64,000 bases of DNA from Bombyx mori. Taxonomy: Eukaryota; Arthropoda; Insecta; Lepidoptera; Bombycidae. The stretch is from the NCBI RefSeq assembly GCF_030269925.1, contig NC_085116.1, forward strand, positions 13,082,001-13,146,000, read 5' to 3'. The translations under genes were made by a program, and so were the position numbers. Below are positions 11,420 to 21,439 of the stretch, piece by piece (the stretch's first letter is position 1; each line of letters begins with the position of its first letter). A model generated the notes under the pieces. That model ran no database searches and was not told where the DNA came from. It saw only the letters and a program-made list of their open reading frames with translations.

Positions 11420-11808
11420 GTATTTCGGGTCCCCCTCATATGTCGGTCTGGGGCCCGGCGAAGGGGGCCTAAGAAGACGACGTGCAAGCTGCTCTGCACG
11501 CGTTTTACGCAAGAGCATCCGGGTGATGGAAGGCCGGCTATCCTCGACCCACGCTGGTTCTGACCCAGCGGGGTATTTCGTAGGATAACCTATTCAAACC
11601 GGCGCCATCTAGGCGGGTTTCGGACAGCCTGCCGACCGAGAGGGCTGGTGGTCGTGGCGCCGACGATCGCTGGCCCGGCGTCCCGAGGGGGAGGGTGATG
11701 GGAGAGATGTGCTCCGCACTAAACGCTTCACTCTCCTCCCCTTGCCTTTTCATGAGTTCTGTCTCATGCGAGGGTTGGACGTTGGTTGTTGAGCGACAGG
11801 AGGTTTTA

Positions 11809-11825
11809 GTCGGTTCGACTCCGAC
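11809..11825 (+). other. tRNA T-arm-like hairpin in LINE 3' UTR
   Basis: GTCGG-TTCGACT-CCGAC forms a perfect 5-bp stem with a 7-nt loop, like the T arm of a tRNA and containing a B-box-like GGTTCGACTCC. I could not find a matching acceptor stem or D arm, so this is not a tRNA gene. Confidence 0.5.
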
Positions 11826-12094
11826 ATGCCCCACCCACCATCCCCAGTGGAGGGTGGGAAAAAAAAAAAAAAAAAGGAGGGTTTTTAGTGTGTAACATTT
11901 TATATAAATATAAAGTATAACTAATATACAGAGGTACATTACAGAACGGTTGAATACCACGTGCATGTTCCAACTAAATACATTTTTCTCTTTTCGGCTT
12001 CAATATCTGGTTTTCTTTGCATTCTGTACTTCAAATATAAACACTTTCCTGACTTATAATAATATATAGGTATATAGTTTTTATTAATGATGCT

Positions 12095-12340
12095 CGCGCT
12101 TCTTTGAGCCCGCACGGGTACTACCATCCTGCCTATTTCTGCCGTGAAGAAATAATGCATTTCGGTTTGAAAGGTGGGGCAGCTGTATATTATATAACTG
12201 AGACTTAGAAATCAGGTTTCAAACTGGGTGGCAGCATTTACGTTTTTGAAATTTATGGGTTCCAGCAATCACTAAACGCGGGTGGGCGCATCGCGATGCT
12301 CAACAATAAGCGATGACGTCGTTCACCCATCTAACCAAAG
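12095..12340 (+). repeat. Bm1: Bm1 SINE, diverged, 5'-truncated
   Basis: Carries GCCTATTTCTGCCGTGAAG, ATTTCGGTTTGAAAGGTGGG and later Bm1 blocks with many substitutions; the tail is poorly preserved. Confidence 0.7.
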
Positions 12341-12344
12341 AAAA

Positions 12345-13330
12345 AGCACTAAATTCCAACTAAACGTTCCAAAACACCGCTGAACCTTTTGTCAGTTGAC
12401 TGAAAGCTCTCGGGACCCCATAACATAAATTTATTCCCACACTTTGATTTTAACTTCGCCATTTCCTTGTGATTTATGGCTTTTGGGTTCAACTCCTGCG
12501 GTTTTATTATCGAAAACAATGAATCAACCGAAAATTGAAATTTTCATTAAATGTGAAACCAAGCTAACAAAAGTAGGAATACTTTCCAAAATTTTATATT
12601 AAGATTTATCAACGCAAATAAATAAAATAAATATATTTGAAGTCTTTATTTTAGTGGTTATTTCTATTTCCAAAATTGTCTGTCTTTATGTTTCATTTTC
12701 CAAGATGGAGCCGGAAGCGACTGAACAGATTCCAACAAATTTCATTAGCAGGTACAAAAATGGACAATAATGTAGGCTTTTTTTATCTCAGAAGGATCAA
12801 GGTGATTTCGGATGCAGCTAGCGGCGAACGCGGTCATAGCAAGTTAAAAATAATTTTGACCTACGTATTTTGCGTAAAAAATCTAAATTCAACTAAGTGT
12901 AAGCGGAAATTAAATATCGTTCATGCTCGAATAATATTTACAGAAGATACATTTCAAGTCGAAAATTTTCCTTAAAGAATTCACTTAACGGGACAATTTG
13001 GGCGCGTCCCTTGCTTTCACTGGATCCCTTTAGGGACCGAATGCAAGAAAACGAAGCTAATCTCATTGGTGTACCTTCGTCCGTACCTTTGCGTCTCTTC
13101 GAACGTCTCAAAGTAATGGTCCATTTCGTTTGGAATTTTATTGAAAAATCTTTCCCTATCATAAAGTGATTTCGACGATCTGAACGTCTTTAGTCTTCAA
13201 TCTGAAATGAAACCGTGCAATTAAGATTTCGTTTAAATCATCCCAAGTCAGATATCTGAAGTCGGTATCTGGATTTACCGGTTCAAGAATCAGCTGGTTC
13301 AATCTGTCCCTTATTATATAACAGACGAAG
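12345..13330. other. Sequence with no recognised feature
   Basis: No coding region can be supported. The open frames at 12676-12975 and 12938-13162 have no motif and no splice context that I trust. Confidence 0.4.
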
Positions 13331-13333
13331 TTA

Positions 13334-13700
13334 CTTTATTTATTTATTTATTTATTTTTTTATTTATTTATACTTTATGCACAAAACAAAACTTGTACAC
13401 AGGCGGACTTAATGCCATGGGCATTCTCTTCCAGTCGACCATAGGGTGGTGCAGAGATAATGCATGGTAGGTGCATTGACAAAAAAAATAACAAACAACA
13501 ACAACAAAACAAAAAAAAAGAACAAACTCAAAACAAAAATCTTCCTTAAAATAATATCTCAGTATTATAGAATACATATACTACAATTCAATATACCTAT
13601 GTATAAAATAGTAAAATACATACATACACATAATTACACACAATAATATACACATGAAAATACACAATTTAGTATTATAGTTAAGAATGGCTAAAAGTAA
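13334..13700 (-). mobile_element. LINE 3' end with (TTTA)n tail
   Basis: A (TTTA)n run at 13337-13372 is followed by ACAGGCGGACTTAATGCC, GGGCATTCTC and CCAGTCGACC. The same blocks follow a (TTTA)n run at 39735-39905, which marks a repeat family whose 3' tail is TAAA-rich, as in CR1-like LINEs. There is no coding sequence. It ends just before the (TA)n that precedes the palindrome. Confidence 0.55.
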
Positions 13701-13725
13701 ATATATATATATATATATATATATA

Positions 13726-13930
13726 TCTCTTACAATGTCCTATCCATCGCTCAGATTTTTTACATTCTTCTTTCTTTGTACAGTCCATAATATTATGGAA
13801 TTCGCTTCCCAAAGAAATCAGGATGATCAGCAATCGCTTTACTTTTAAACTCAAAGTTCGCGAACACATCCACAAAAAACTGGAAGAATCATCTCCAAAC
13901 TAGTTTATTTCATTTTTCAATTATTATTAT

Positions 13931-13984
<54 letters not shown>

Positions 13985-14016
13985 ATAATAATAATTGAAA
14001 TTTCAATTATTATTAT

Positions 14017-14064
<48 letters not shown>

Positions 14065-14269
14065 ATAATAATAATTGAAAAATGAAATAAACTAGTTTGG
14101 AGATGATTCTTCCAGTTTTTTGTGGATGTGTTCGCGAACTTTGAGTTTAAAAGTAAAGCGATTGCTGATCATCCTGATTTCTTTGGGAAGCGAATTCCAT
14201 AATATTATGGACTGTACAAAGAAAGAAGAATGTAAAAAATCTGAGCGATGGATAGGACATTGTAAGAGA
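13726..14269. repeat. Large palindrome: LINE 3' end repeated tail to tail
   Basis: Positions 13726-13917 are the exact reverse complement of 14078-14269 as far as I can read (192 bp each; 50 codons checked identical). Between them lie two self-complementary AT blocks, each running CAATTATTATT...(TA)n...AATAATAATTG (13918-13997, 80 bp; 14004-14077, 74 bp), joined by GAAATTTC. The right arm is the 3' end of the intact LINE; the left arm is an inverted second copy cut off at 13726, next to a (TA)n run. Confidence 0.88.
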
Positions 14270-17061
14270 CGATTATGTGAAGAACGTAGAATTTTGTCAT
14301 GGCTTGCGTTCAAGTATTTAAAATGCGATTTTAAGTAAGAGGGTGAAGAGGCAGAGTCCAAAAGAGAAAACAAGGTAGTAAGCGCTCTCTCCTCTCTACG
14401 CTGACGGATCGGTAACCATTTCAGACGAGTTCGATGCGCGGACACATGGTCATATTTTCTAAGATTGAAAACGAATCGAATGCAATTATTGAGAAGGCGG
14501 TCTAGTTTGTTGAGGAGATCTGCATTCAGGTCATAGTAACACACATCACCGTAGTCTACCATAGGGAAAATTAAAGTCTGCACAAGCATGGCCTTTACAT
14601 TTGATGGTAGCATATTTTTTAGCCGATAGAGAGATCGCAAGGTCCTGATGACTTTTTGACTGATGGATGTTACTTGCGCTCTCCAACCAAGTGTAGTGTC
14701 AATGTGTAATCCAAGATTTTTCACGTTTCGGCTAAAGGGGATGATTATGTCATTGAAAACAACAGGCGGCAGCTTAAAATTACTGATCTTACTCATATTT
14801 CGATGGCTACCAACAATTAACGCCTGGCATTTGGTAGGATTCACCGCCAGACCAAACCTATCGGACCAATTTTTGATTGATTTTAAATCATTGTTTAGTT
14901 TCGTAATAGCATCCGATATGTGATCAACATCGGTTTGTGCGTACAGTTGTAGATCATCGGCGTAAAGATGAAATGCACACCGTAACTCAGGGGTGAGAAA
15001 ATTTATAAAAATTGAAAACAAGAGAGGAGAGAGGACACCGCCTTGTGGGACGCCAGATTCAAGATTACACCAGTTTGATGAGAGTTCGTCATTACGAACA
15101 GATTGCTGACGTCCCTGAAGATAGGAAGAGAACCAATCCAACGCCCCTTTTGAGACGTTGAGATGAGAGAGGATGGAAAGAAGGATATCGTGACAAACGG
15201 TGTTAAACGCGTTTGAGAAATCAATCAAAACTAGTATAGTGATTTTGGATTCTTCCAAGCCCACCCTGATATCACCTGTCACTTTCAGAAGCGCGGAAAT
15301 GGTGCTGTGGCCTGGTCTAAACCCAGATTGAAAAGGGCTAATTAGGGAATTATTAAATATAAATCGAGAAAGCTGCTTATGGACACAGATCTCGAGCACT
15401 TTGGATAGGAAGGGTAAGATTGAAATTGGGCGAAAGTGATTAGGAACAGAAGGGTCAGGAATTTTAGGTAGGGCACGAACATAAGCTCTGCGCCATAGGA
15501 AAGGAAACTCTCCAGAGTCAAGAGAGAAGTTAATAATATGATAAATTGCAGGTAGGAGACAGTCTAGGATAGTTATAATCATGCGGCGACATATGTTGTC
15601 ATATCCCACCGCATTAGATTTAATGGAAAGTATCACTTTTCTTATCTCAGAGGGGGCAACTGGAAAGAGCTGAAAGGGGACAACATCTGGACGCCTTAGG
15701 CCAGACAAATAAGCTAACGTTTGATTTTTAGTTAAGGGATCTATCACGGAGGATGTGGAGAAGTGTCGGTTGAGATCATCTAATTGAATAATATTTGGAA
15801 TGTCCAAACGTCGCGATCTGCCGATACCCAAAGTTCCGAGAAATTTCCAAACATCGGCAGGAGAAGAAGAAGCGATATTATCCAGAATGTGGCGGCGCTT
15901 GGCATTGCGTATCATTTGATTACACCTATTCCTAGCAGACTTAAAAAGGACCCAATTATCTTCGATGCGATTCTTTTTGTATTTTCGAAAAGCGCGATCT
16001 CTGCGACGCATGGCCATCTTAACTCCTTCAGTCATCCACGGTGCAGGCGTTCGTTTCAGTTTTACTTTTCTAATTGGGGCATGGATATCGTATAATTTGA
16101 TTACGATATTATTGAAAATTTCGACTTTGTGATCAACTGATGCAGCATCTACTAGGGGATCCCAGTTTATCTCGGCTGCATCATTTCTGAGTTTTTCAAG
16201 ATCCATGCGAGCAAAGCAGCGCCTGTGCAGGGTCTTGGGAATAGGTTTTGGGGATTTAAGGATATAGGTAAGAAAAATTAGGTCATGATGAGAGAACCCT
16301 GGAGCAGAATGTTGACCATGAGAGGAAACTAAGGAAGGATTCGAGGTAAGGATTAAATCGAGCCAGGTGTCTTCACCGACGGTATTTAGGTGCGTAGCTT
16401 GTAGTTGCATTAGATGAAGAGTAGCTGATTCAATGATTTGAAGAAGCTTCTGGGATCTAGGGGAATTACCAGAAAGGATATTTGTGTTGAAGTCACCCAT
16501 GATGATAAGATGTGCGTACTCAGAGCCCAAAGATTCTAATACTGTTTCGAACTCAGTAAAGTAATCAATATTAGGGGGACAATAGGTGACACCAATTACA
16601 GTTTTTACTCTCTTAACACAAACCTCAAGAAAAAGAAACTCCGCACTAGAGTTGGTAGAAGAAGAAGACAATATTTTATATGGAAACGTGCTGCGGAGAT
16701 AAATGGCCACACCACCTCCTCTACCGACCGTTCTATCATTACGGATAAGAATAAAACCTGGGAGAGAGAAAGAGGTCGACAGGAGAGTAGGCTTGAGCCA
16801 CGTTTCGGATATCAGGATGACGTCGACGTTGGTATTGTAAAATGTATGATACAGTTCGCTATAATGACTGGCTACACTCTGTGCATTGATGTGGCATACG
16901 TTGAACTGGCAGCCAGATTTGTGGTCAAAAGTATGTCGTAAGAAGTCACCCAGGGTGTCGGTGGCTGAACCAAAACTTTCCTCTCCAGAAGACGTACTGG
17001 ATTCGTTTGCAGAAAAAAAAGAATCATCATCAGTATCTGATACACCTGATACAAAAGACAT
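14092..17061 (-). CDS. LINE ORF2: AP endonuclease and reverse transcriptase
   Basis: The 989-residue protein would nick target DNA and copy the LINE RNA onto it. Residues 1-45 are acidic and serine-rich. The endonuclease spans about 53-265: HINAQS (57-62), SETW with the catalytic Glu86, GDFN (189-192) and SHHD (257-260). The reverse transcriptase spans about 470-740: FRPISIL (543-549), QSGFRPGHST (578-587), IDFSNAFN (613-620), GVPQGGVLSPL (670-680) and the catalytic YADD at 700-703. A C-terminal region with WNSLP follows, as in CR1/Jockey proteins. There is no zinc knuckle or RNase H. The length is normal for the group and all key catalytic residues are present, so the frame may be functional. 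Its last codons lie inside the right arm of the palindrome. Confidence 0.93.
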   Translation of the reverse strand: MSFVSGVSDTDDDSFFSANESSTSSGEESFGSATDTLGDFLRHTFDHKSGCQFNVCHINAQSVASHYSELYHTFYNTNVDVILISETWLKPTLLSTSFSLPGFILIRNDRTVGRGGGVAIYLRSTFPYKILSSSSTNSSAEFLFLEVCVKRVKTVIGVTYCPPNIDYFTEFETVLESLGSEYAHLIIMGDFNTNILSGNSPRSQKLLQIIESATLHLMQLQATHLNTVGEDTWLDLILTSNPSLVSSHGQHSAPGFSHHDLIFLTYILKSPKPIPKTLHRRCFARMDLEKLRNDAAEINWDPLVDAASVDHKVEIFNNIVIKLYDIHAPIRKVKLKRTPAPWMTEGVKMAMRRRDRAFRKYKKNRIEDNWVLFKSARNRCNQMIRNAKRRHILDNIASSSPADVWKFLGTLGIGRSRRLDIPNIIQLDDLNRHFSTSSVIDPLTKNQTLAYLSGLRRPDVVPFQLFPVAPSEIRKVILSIKSNAVGYDNICRRMIITILDCLLPAIYHIINFSLDSGEFPFLWRRAYVRALPKIPDPSVPNHFRPISILPFLSKVLEICVHKQLSRFIFNNSLISPFQSGFRPGHSTISALLKVTGDIRVGLEESKITILVLIDFSNAFNTVCHDILLSILSHLNVSKGALDWFSSYLQGRQQSVRNDELSSNWCNLESGVPQGGVLSPLLFSIFINFLTPELRCAFHLYADDLQLYAQTDVDHISDAITKLNNDLKSIKNWSDRFGLAVNPTKCQALIVGSHRNMSKISNFKLPPVVFNDIIIPFSRNVKNLGLHIDTTLGWRAQVTSISQKVIRTLRSLYRLKNMLPSNVKAMLVQTLIFPMVDYGDVCYYDLNADLLNKLDRLLNNCIRFVFNLRKYDHVSAHRTRLKWLPIRQRREERALTTLFSLLDSASSPSYLKSHFKYLNASHDKILRSSHNRLLQCPIHRSDFLHSSFFVQSIILWNSLPKEIRMISNRFTFKLKVREHIHKKLEESSPN

Positions 17062-17123
17062 AAATAATAAAATTAGAAGAAAAACAAAAAAAAAAAAAAA
17101 AAAATGTGTCTATGTGTAAAACA

Positions 17124-17229
17124 AACTAATCTATATAAATAAACTAATCTATACAAATATATACTAATCTATATTAATGTATACTAATCTATATTAATAT
17201 ATACTAATCTATATAAAAATAATCTATAA
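17124..17229. repeat. 20-bp tandem repeat in the ORF1-ORF2 spacer
   Basis: The core ACTAATCTAT recurs at about 17125, 17143, 17163, 17183 and 17203, giving five units of 18-20 bp. It lies between the two LINE frames, just past a poly-A run at 17087-17104 (poly-T on the LINE sense strand). Confidence 0.8.
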
Positions 17230-17801
17230 AAAAAAAAAAAAACTATCAAAAAATATTATAAATAACAATTTGGTAAGATACAATCTATATGCATTAAAAA
17301 CCAAAGAGAGAAAAAAAAATTATTAATAACAAACAAAAATGAATAAAGCGTATATCTCAACACCACCTGCCAGCTAACACCAATATAAAATATAGAAGAT
17401 GTAAATTAAATTCAGTGAACATCAAGAAACATTTAGAAAGCATTACAAAATATAAACAAAATCCAAAACACAAAACAATAGAACAACTACACTACGTCTG
17501 GTACGTTTAAGTAGCTGTAACTGATTTTATACCAAAATACGAATGTTTTAAACTGTGTCATTAACCACCAACTTCATTGGACTGAATGAAAACAGAACAA
17601 ATAACAATAAAATTATTGGAATAGAACTTAATTTATACAAACTTAAAACTACTTACCTAAAAGTAATATACAGATACTACAGAAAAAAAGAAAAACAAAA
17701 AAAAAAGATGAAATAAATGACATAATAAAAATACACACACACTTTTACTACATCGGTATGGTAATTTTCGAGTTGCCTATCAAAAGAACATTAAAGCACC
17801 A

Positions 17802-18557
17802 TTACTTCCGAATTTTATGTTTTAGATTTCCTGCCTCATCACTCTTTCCACTCACATGAGATGCCACTGAAGCTTTTGGAAACTTCAACAGCAAAGGGCT
17901 CAGCTCTTCCATAGCTGTTACCTTATGACGTGTTCCATTAGTTGTCTTGATAACTATGATTCCATCCTGGGTCCAGCAGGATCGCATTCCGAAGTGAGCT
18001 CTTGCCTTGATAAATATGGACTGCCTGGGCTTTGTCAAAAACTCCTTCAATGAAATTGAACAACCCTTTAGGTTAGACTTTGCTCTCCAAACATTGGATT
18101 TAATGTTTTCATTAGTGAACCTCACAAGAATGGGCCTGTTATGCTCCTGACTTCGCGCACCAAGTCTGTGGCATTCTTTTATGGAAGAAGAAGACACATT
18201 TTTCAAGGCCAACTTATTATTTAGCACATTTAAGATGACTGAAGTGCAATCCTCTCCGTCAACCTCGGTACATCCCTGGAAAAGCAAAGTCTTGCGTCGC
18301 TGCCGAGTCTCCAGACTATCAATCTGCTTCATGCACTCTCCGATTTGTGTCCGGAGCAGCCCAAGTATGCTAAAGACCAACTCTCTGAACGTACGGAACT
18401 CTTCAGCAACTTTATTTACAGTTTCCTTTGCAGGTCCCGCAGACTGAATCTGTGTTTCAAGTTCACCCATCTTCCGTGTGAAGTTTTCTTCTAAGTTCTT
18501 TTGAATAGTTAATATTTCAGCAAGTTGAGACATGATGGGCTTGAGTGTGAGGAACAA
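17802..18557 (-). CDS. LINE ORF1: coiled-coil nucleic-acid-binding protein
   Basis: The 251-residue protein lies upstream of ORF2 in the same orientation. Residues 10-95 are heptad-rich and predicted to form a coiled coil (EILTIQKNLEENFTRKM, then SLETRQRRKTLLFQG). The block LLFQG, ECHRLG, RPILVRF and NVWRAK (about 92-160) resembles the RNA-binding RRM-like core of L1-type ORF1 proteins, and a basic C-terminal domain follows. Such proteins trimerise, coat the LINE RNA and act as chaperones. The next ATG, eight codons in (18533), would also be a reasonable start. The frame is intact. Confidence 0.8.
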   Translation of the reverse strand: MFLTLKPIMSQLAEILTIQKNLEENFTRKMGELETQIQSAGPAKETVNKVAEEFRTFRELVFSILGLLRTQIGECMKQIDSLETRQRRKTLLFQGCTEVDGEDCTSVILNVLNNKLALKNVSSSSIKECHRLGARSQEHNRPILVRFTNENIKSNVWRAKSNLKGCSISLKEFLTKPRQSIFIKARAHFGMRSCWTQDGIIVIKTTNGTRHKVTAMEELSPLLLKFPKASVASHVSGKSDEAGNLKHKIRK

Positions 18558-18629
18558 GATGTCACTTAAATGGTTGAAGGTGTACTGGCTGGCGCTTTGC
18601 AGCTTTATTTATGACACATGAGCTGCTGC

Positions 18630-19420
18630 AAACGTTAGTACCAAATCACAAATACTTGTGTACAAACTGGATGTTAAAAAATATTGATAAAAGATTATGT
18701 TTCTAATTTTCAATAAAATTTTTTCTAATTATTTTATTTTTTTACATTTATGATTATTCTGTGAATAAGCAGTTTATTTAAACCCCTAAATATCAAAATG
18801 TTGGATTGATTAATAAAGTAAAAACAGCGACAAGAGCAAATCGGTAGGTTTTAACGAAAAGGAAAAATCTGCGCGTTTACATAAACATTGACTAGGGAAT
18901 TTCCTTGAAAGGCAGACATCGTAATGTCCACATCAAAACTCCTTTCAGCATCAGAATTATGAAGGATATAAGATATAAGGTAATTATATAAGCCCTTTGT
19001 GTTCTTTGGGTCCGTTCCACCGGGAACCACAGATAAAGATAGAGAGCGCTTTGTAACTCCTCCCAACATACGAAATTTTACGTGTTTTATAAGAAAGGGT
19101 TTTTAGGTGGCCTCTGCAAAATACGTGAACACGATTTGAAATATTCTCATCTTAGTACTGATGCACACAGTAAACTTACTAGTACCTACCGAAGAGATTT
19201 ATATGTATATCCAATACTTAGTCAATAATATCAATCTAGTGAAATTTTGTTAATTTTTTCATAGGTAACAATATCCTATTGAAAGAAGACATTTCATCTA
19301 CTAATACATTATTAAAATATTTGTATGTTATAGTAGATTTGGGTGAATTATCAATTAAATTGAATTCCATCCACTTATTTAAAGAAGGCTCTACACTTTA
19401 GATAAGAATCATGAAAAGAT
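18630..19420. other. AT-rich sequence, nothing recognised
   Basis: Flank of the LINE. No feature supported. Confidence 0.35.
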
Positions 19421-19424
19421 CCGC

Positions 19425-19620
19425 ACCTTGCCCATTTCTGTTGTGAAGCATGCGTTCCTGCTTGAGGGGTGTGACAGTTTTAGTCGTGATATTTTGAGAG
19501 TTCAACCTTACCTAAAAATCTTATGGGGGCATTCGTATTCTGATGTCTATAAGTTCTGCTAATGACACCAGGCCACGAGGTCATCTGATTACCTAGCGCA
19601 ATTAAATTATACCACTAACT
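19425..19620 (+). repeat. Bm1 SINE, strongly diverged
   Basis: GCCCATTTCTGTTGTGAAG, GAGGGGTGTGACAG, TGATGTCTATAAG and GACACCAGGCC follow the Bm1 order at low identity. Confidence 0.5.
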
Positions 19621-19794
19621 TGGAAACATGAGTTCATAGTCTCGTATTTATTGTTATCAAACCTGAATCTATGAGGATGTTTTCGTCTATATATAGTTGC
19701 TTAGAATGATAATCTGATCGTCACGAATTGTTTTAAGCCTTGGGTCTAGTATATTTCATGGAGAAGGCCCTAAAGAGTTTTTGAGATAATACTG

Positions 19795-20025
19795 TCGTCT
19801 ACTTTTTACTTTCACCACGTTTTCTAACGCACCATTCGACTTTGGAATGAACTCTTTTCCAATGTGTTTTCTTGGTACTATGACATGTATTTCTGGAAAC
19901 AAGATTTGAGGAGTCTTATGCGGTAAGCAGCGATTTGTCGGTGTTCCTAGCAATGCTGACGTCTCTGAGCGATAGTAACCATCAGGTGGATCGTGTGGTC
20001 GTCTGCATACAATTAAAAAAAATTA
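19795..20025 (+). mobile_element. LINE family C 3' end (Jockey-like), decayed
   Basis: A degraded ORF2 end reads RLWNELFSNVF after correction of nothing but frame choice. It is followed by the 3' UTR motif TAAGCAGCGATTTG...TAACCATCAGGTGG...GTCGTCTGC and an A-run. Copies at 28893, 36885 and 47205 show the same order. Confidence 0.6.
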
Positions 20026-20029
20026 AATG

Positions 20030-21020
20030 AGCTTAAAAATAGCAGTTTAAAATCTTTAATTATAAATATTTTTATAGGAACAATTCCAATATCAATTATT
20101 CAAGTAAATTGCTGAGGATGTCCGCTCGTTTTACTAGAAATATTCTGGATTTTTTTTTCATTATTTGTCCAAAACATTTGCTCATAATTAAAATAAAACG
20201 CATTTGTGATATAACAAGGTAAAGATCACATATTTTACTTTTAAGAAATAAATATTATGCAATAATGGATTACGCAATCAGTTCACAGAATACCTTTCTT
20301 TTATTGAAGTGAAAACTTCTTTAGAATCGTTGTGATTTCAAACCGGATGCAACGGAAAAAACGACAGGTAGAGACACAAATACAAAAGAATGAGACAGAA
20401 ATATACATACTATTTAATACAGCGCTATCTGTGAGATTTTTTTAATACTAACGTGTGTATAAAAGCTCTTGTAGTGAATTTTAATTTAGGATTATACGTG
20501 AAATTAAAATATCAATTCACAGAGGGCGCTACCTTACAATTATTTACTAATGACAAAATTTTAAGACGTTTAGCATAATTGTATTTTAATTTTGGAAGGT
20601 TTCACTTCTACCACGTGTGAATTGCACACATGTATTATTTTTTTATTATTTACTTAACAGTAGACATGCAGATGAACTGGTCCACCTGTAATCATATGGC
20701 TACCGAAGTTCTTACACGGTCATCCAATTATTAGTTTTGTTGGGACATTGGTTCCAGTATTAAAATACAATGTAACGGTATTGATGATGTCACAAACTAA
20801 TGAAATGAACTAATGAAACTAAGGAAATGACAACTGAAACGAAAGAATAGATACTGATGGAAGAAATTAATATATAGACGAACAAGACGATTCAGAGATG
20901 ATGGATGAACACACTCGAACAGAACAACTCTACATAACGATAACGACATAACATACAACCAATAACACATACAAACAATAATTTAGCTACAAATTATTTA
21001 CTAGTTTAACTATTAGTGTA
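20030..21020. other. AT-rich sequence, nothing recognised
   Basis: A possible very old family C tail at 20660-20740 is too decayed to claim. Confidence 0.4.
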
Positions 21021-21025
21021 TATTA

Positions 21026-21430
21026 TCTATACTAATATTATAAAGAGGAAAGATTTGATTGTTTGTTTGTATTGAATAGGCTCCGAAACTACTGAACCGA
21101 TTTTAAAAATTCTTTCACTGTTTGGAAGCTACACTATTCCGGAGTGACATAGGCTATAATATTTTTGGAAAAAAATTAGAGATCCTTACTAAAACTCCGA
21201 TATTGTAAACCAAGGTGTAAAAAAATACCTAAAATATTCTTTACGTCACGTGCCCTGCGAAAACTATTGATGATACACATTATTATTTACAAAAAGTGTC
21301 GGGACAGCATATGTCTAAGTATTTTAGTTATGCCGCAATAAGTGTTCTTTTATTTAAAAAAAATAAAACAACGTCAAATATCGTTAAAATTTTGGTTAAA
21401 GAACCGAGCGGAGCCGGAGCGAGCCGCTAG
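21026..21430 (+). mobile_element. Non-autonomous Helitron (family H2)
   Basis: Starts TCTATACTAATATTATAAAG and ends GGAGCGAGCCGCTAG, next to A on the left and T on the right, as Helitrons do. It is 405 bp with no coding sequence. Reverse-strand relatives are at 25407-25573 and 39200-39333. Confidence 0.82.
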
Positions 21431-21439
21431 TTATTTATA

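Larger units (their letters stand above)
10890..11877 (+). mobile_element. R1-clade LINE, 5'-truncated 3' end
   Basis: This GC-rich block stands out from its AT-rich surroundings. It holds the last part of an ORF2 (to 11419), a 3' UTR of about 440 bp and a poly-A tail at 11861-11877. The protein matches the C-terminus of the R1-clade ORF2 at 61498-63487 along its length, but the UTRs are mostly different, so they are sister families. The 3' UTR contains a GCTGG/CCAGC hairpin (11553-11570) and a tRNA T-arm-like hairpin (11809-11825). No target duplication was found with certainty. Confidence 0.8.
14078..18620 (-). mobile_element. Near-complete non-LTR retrotransposon (LINE), CR1/Jockey-type
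   Basis: Read on the minus strand, this element has a short 5' UTR, ORF1 (18557-17802), an unusually long 740-bp AT-rich spacer with 20-bp tandem repeats, ORF2 (17061-14092) and a very short 3' UTR ending in ATT/TA-rich repeats. Both frames are free of stops. ORF2 has an apurinic endonuclease and a reverse transcriptase and no RNase H, like CR1/Jockey-group LINEs; the exact clade is open. The 5' border (about 18600-18650) is a guess, since no target duplication was identified. It is the best candidate in the window for a recently active element. Confidence 0.82.

Noticed and set aside
14120..14338. Open plus-strand frame of 72 codons, with a near-identical frame on the minus strand at 13681-13875
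   Set aside because: Both are antisense shadows of the LINE ORF2 end; their identity only reflects the palindrome arms.
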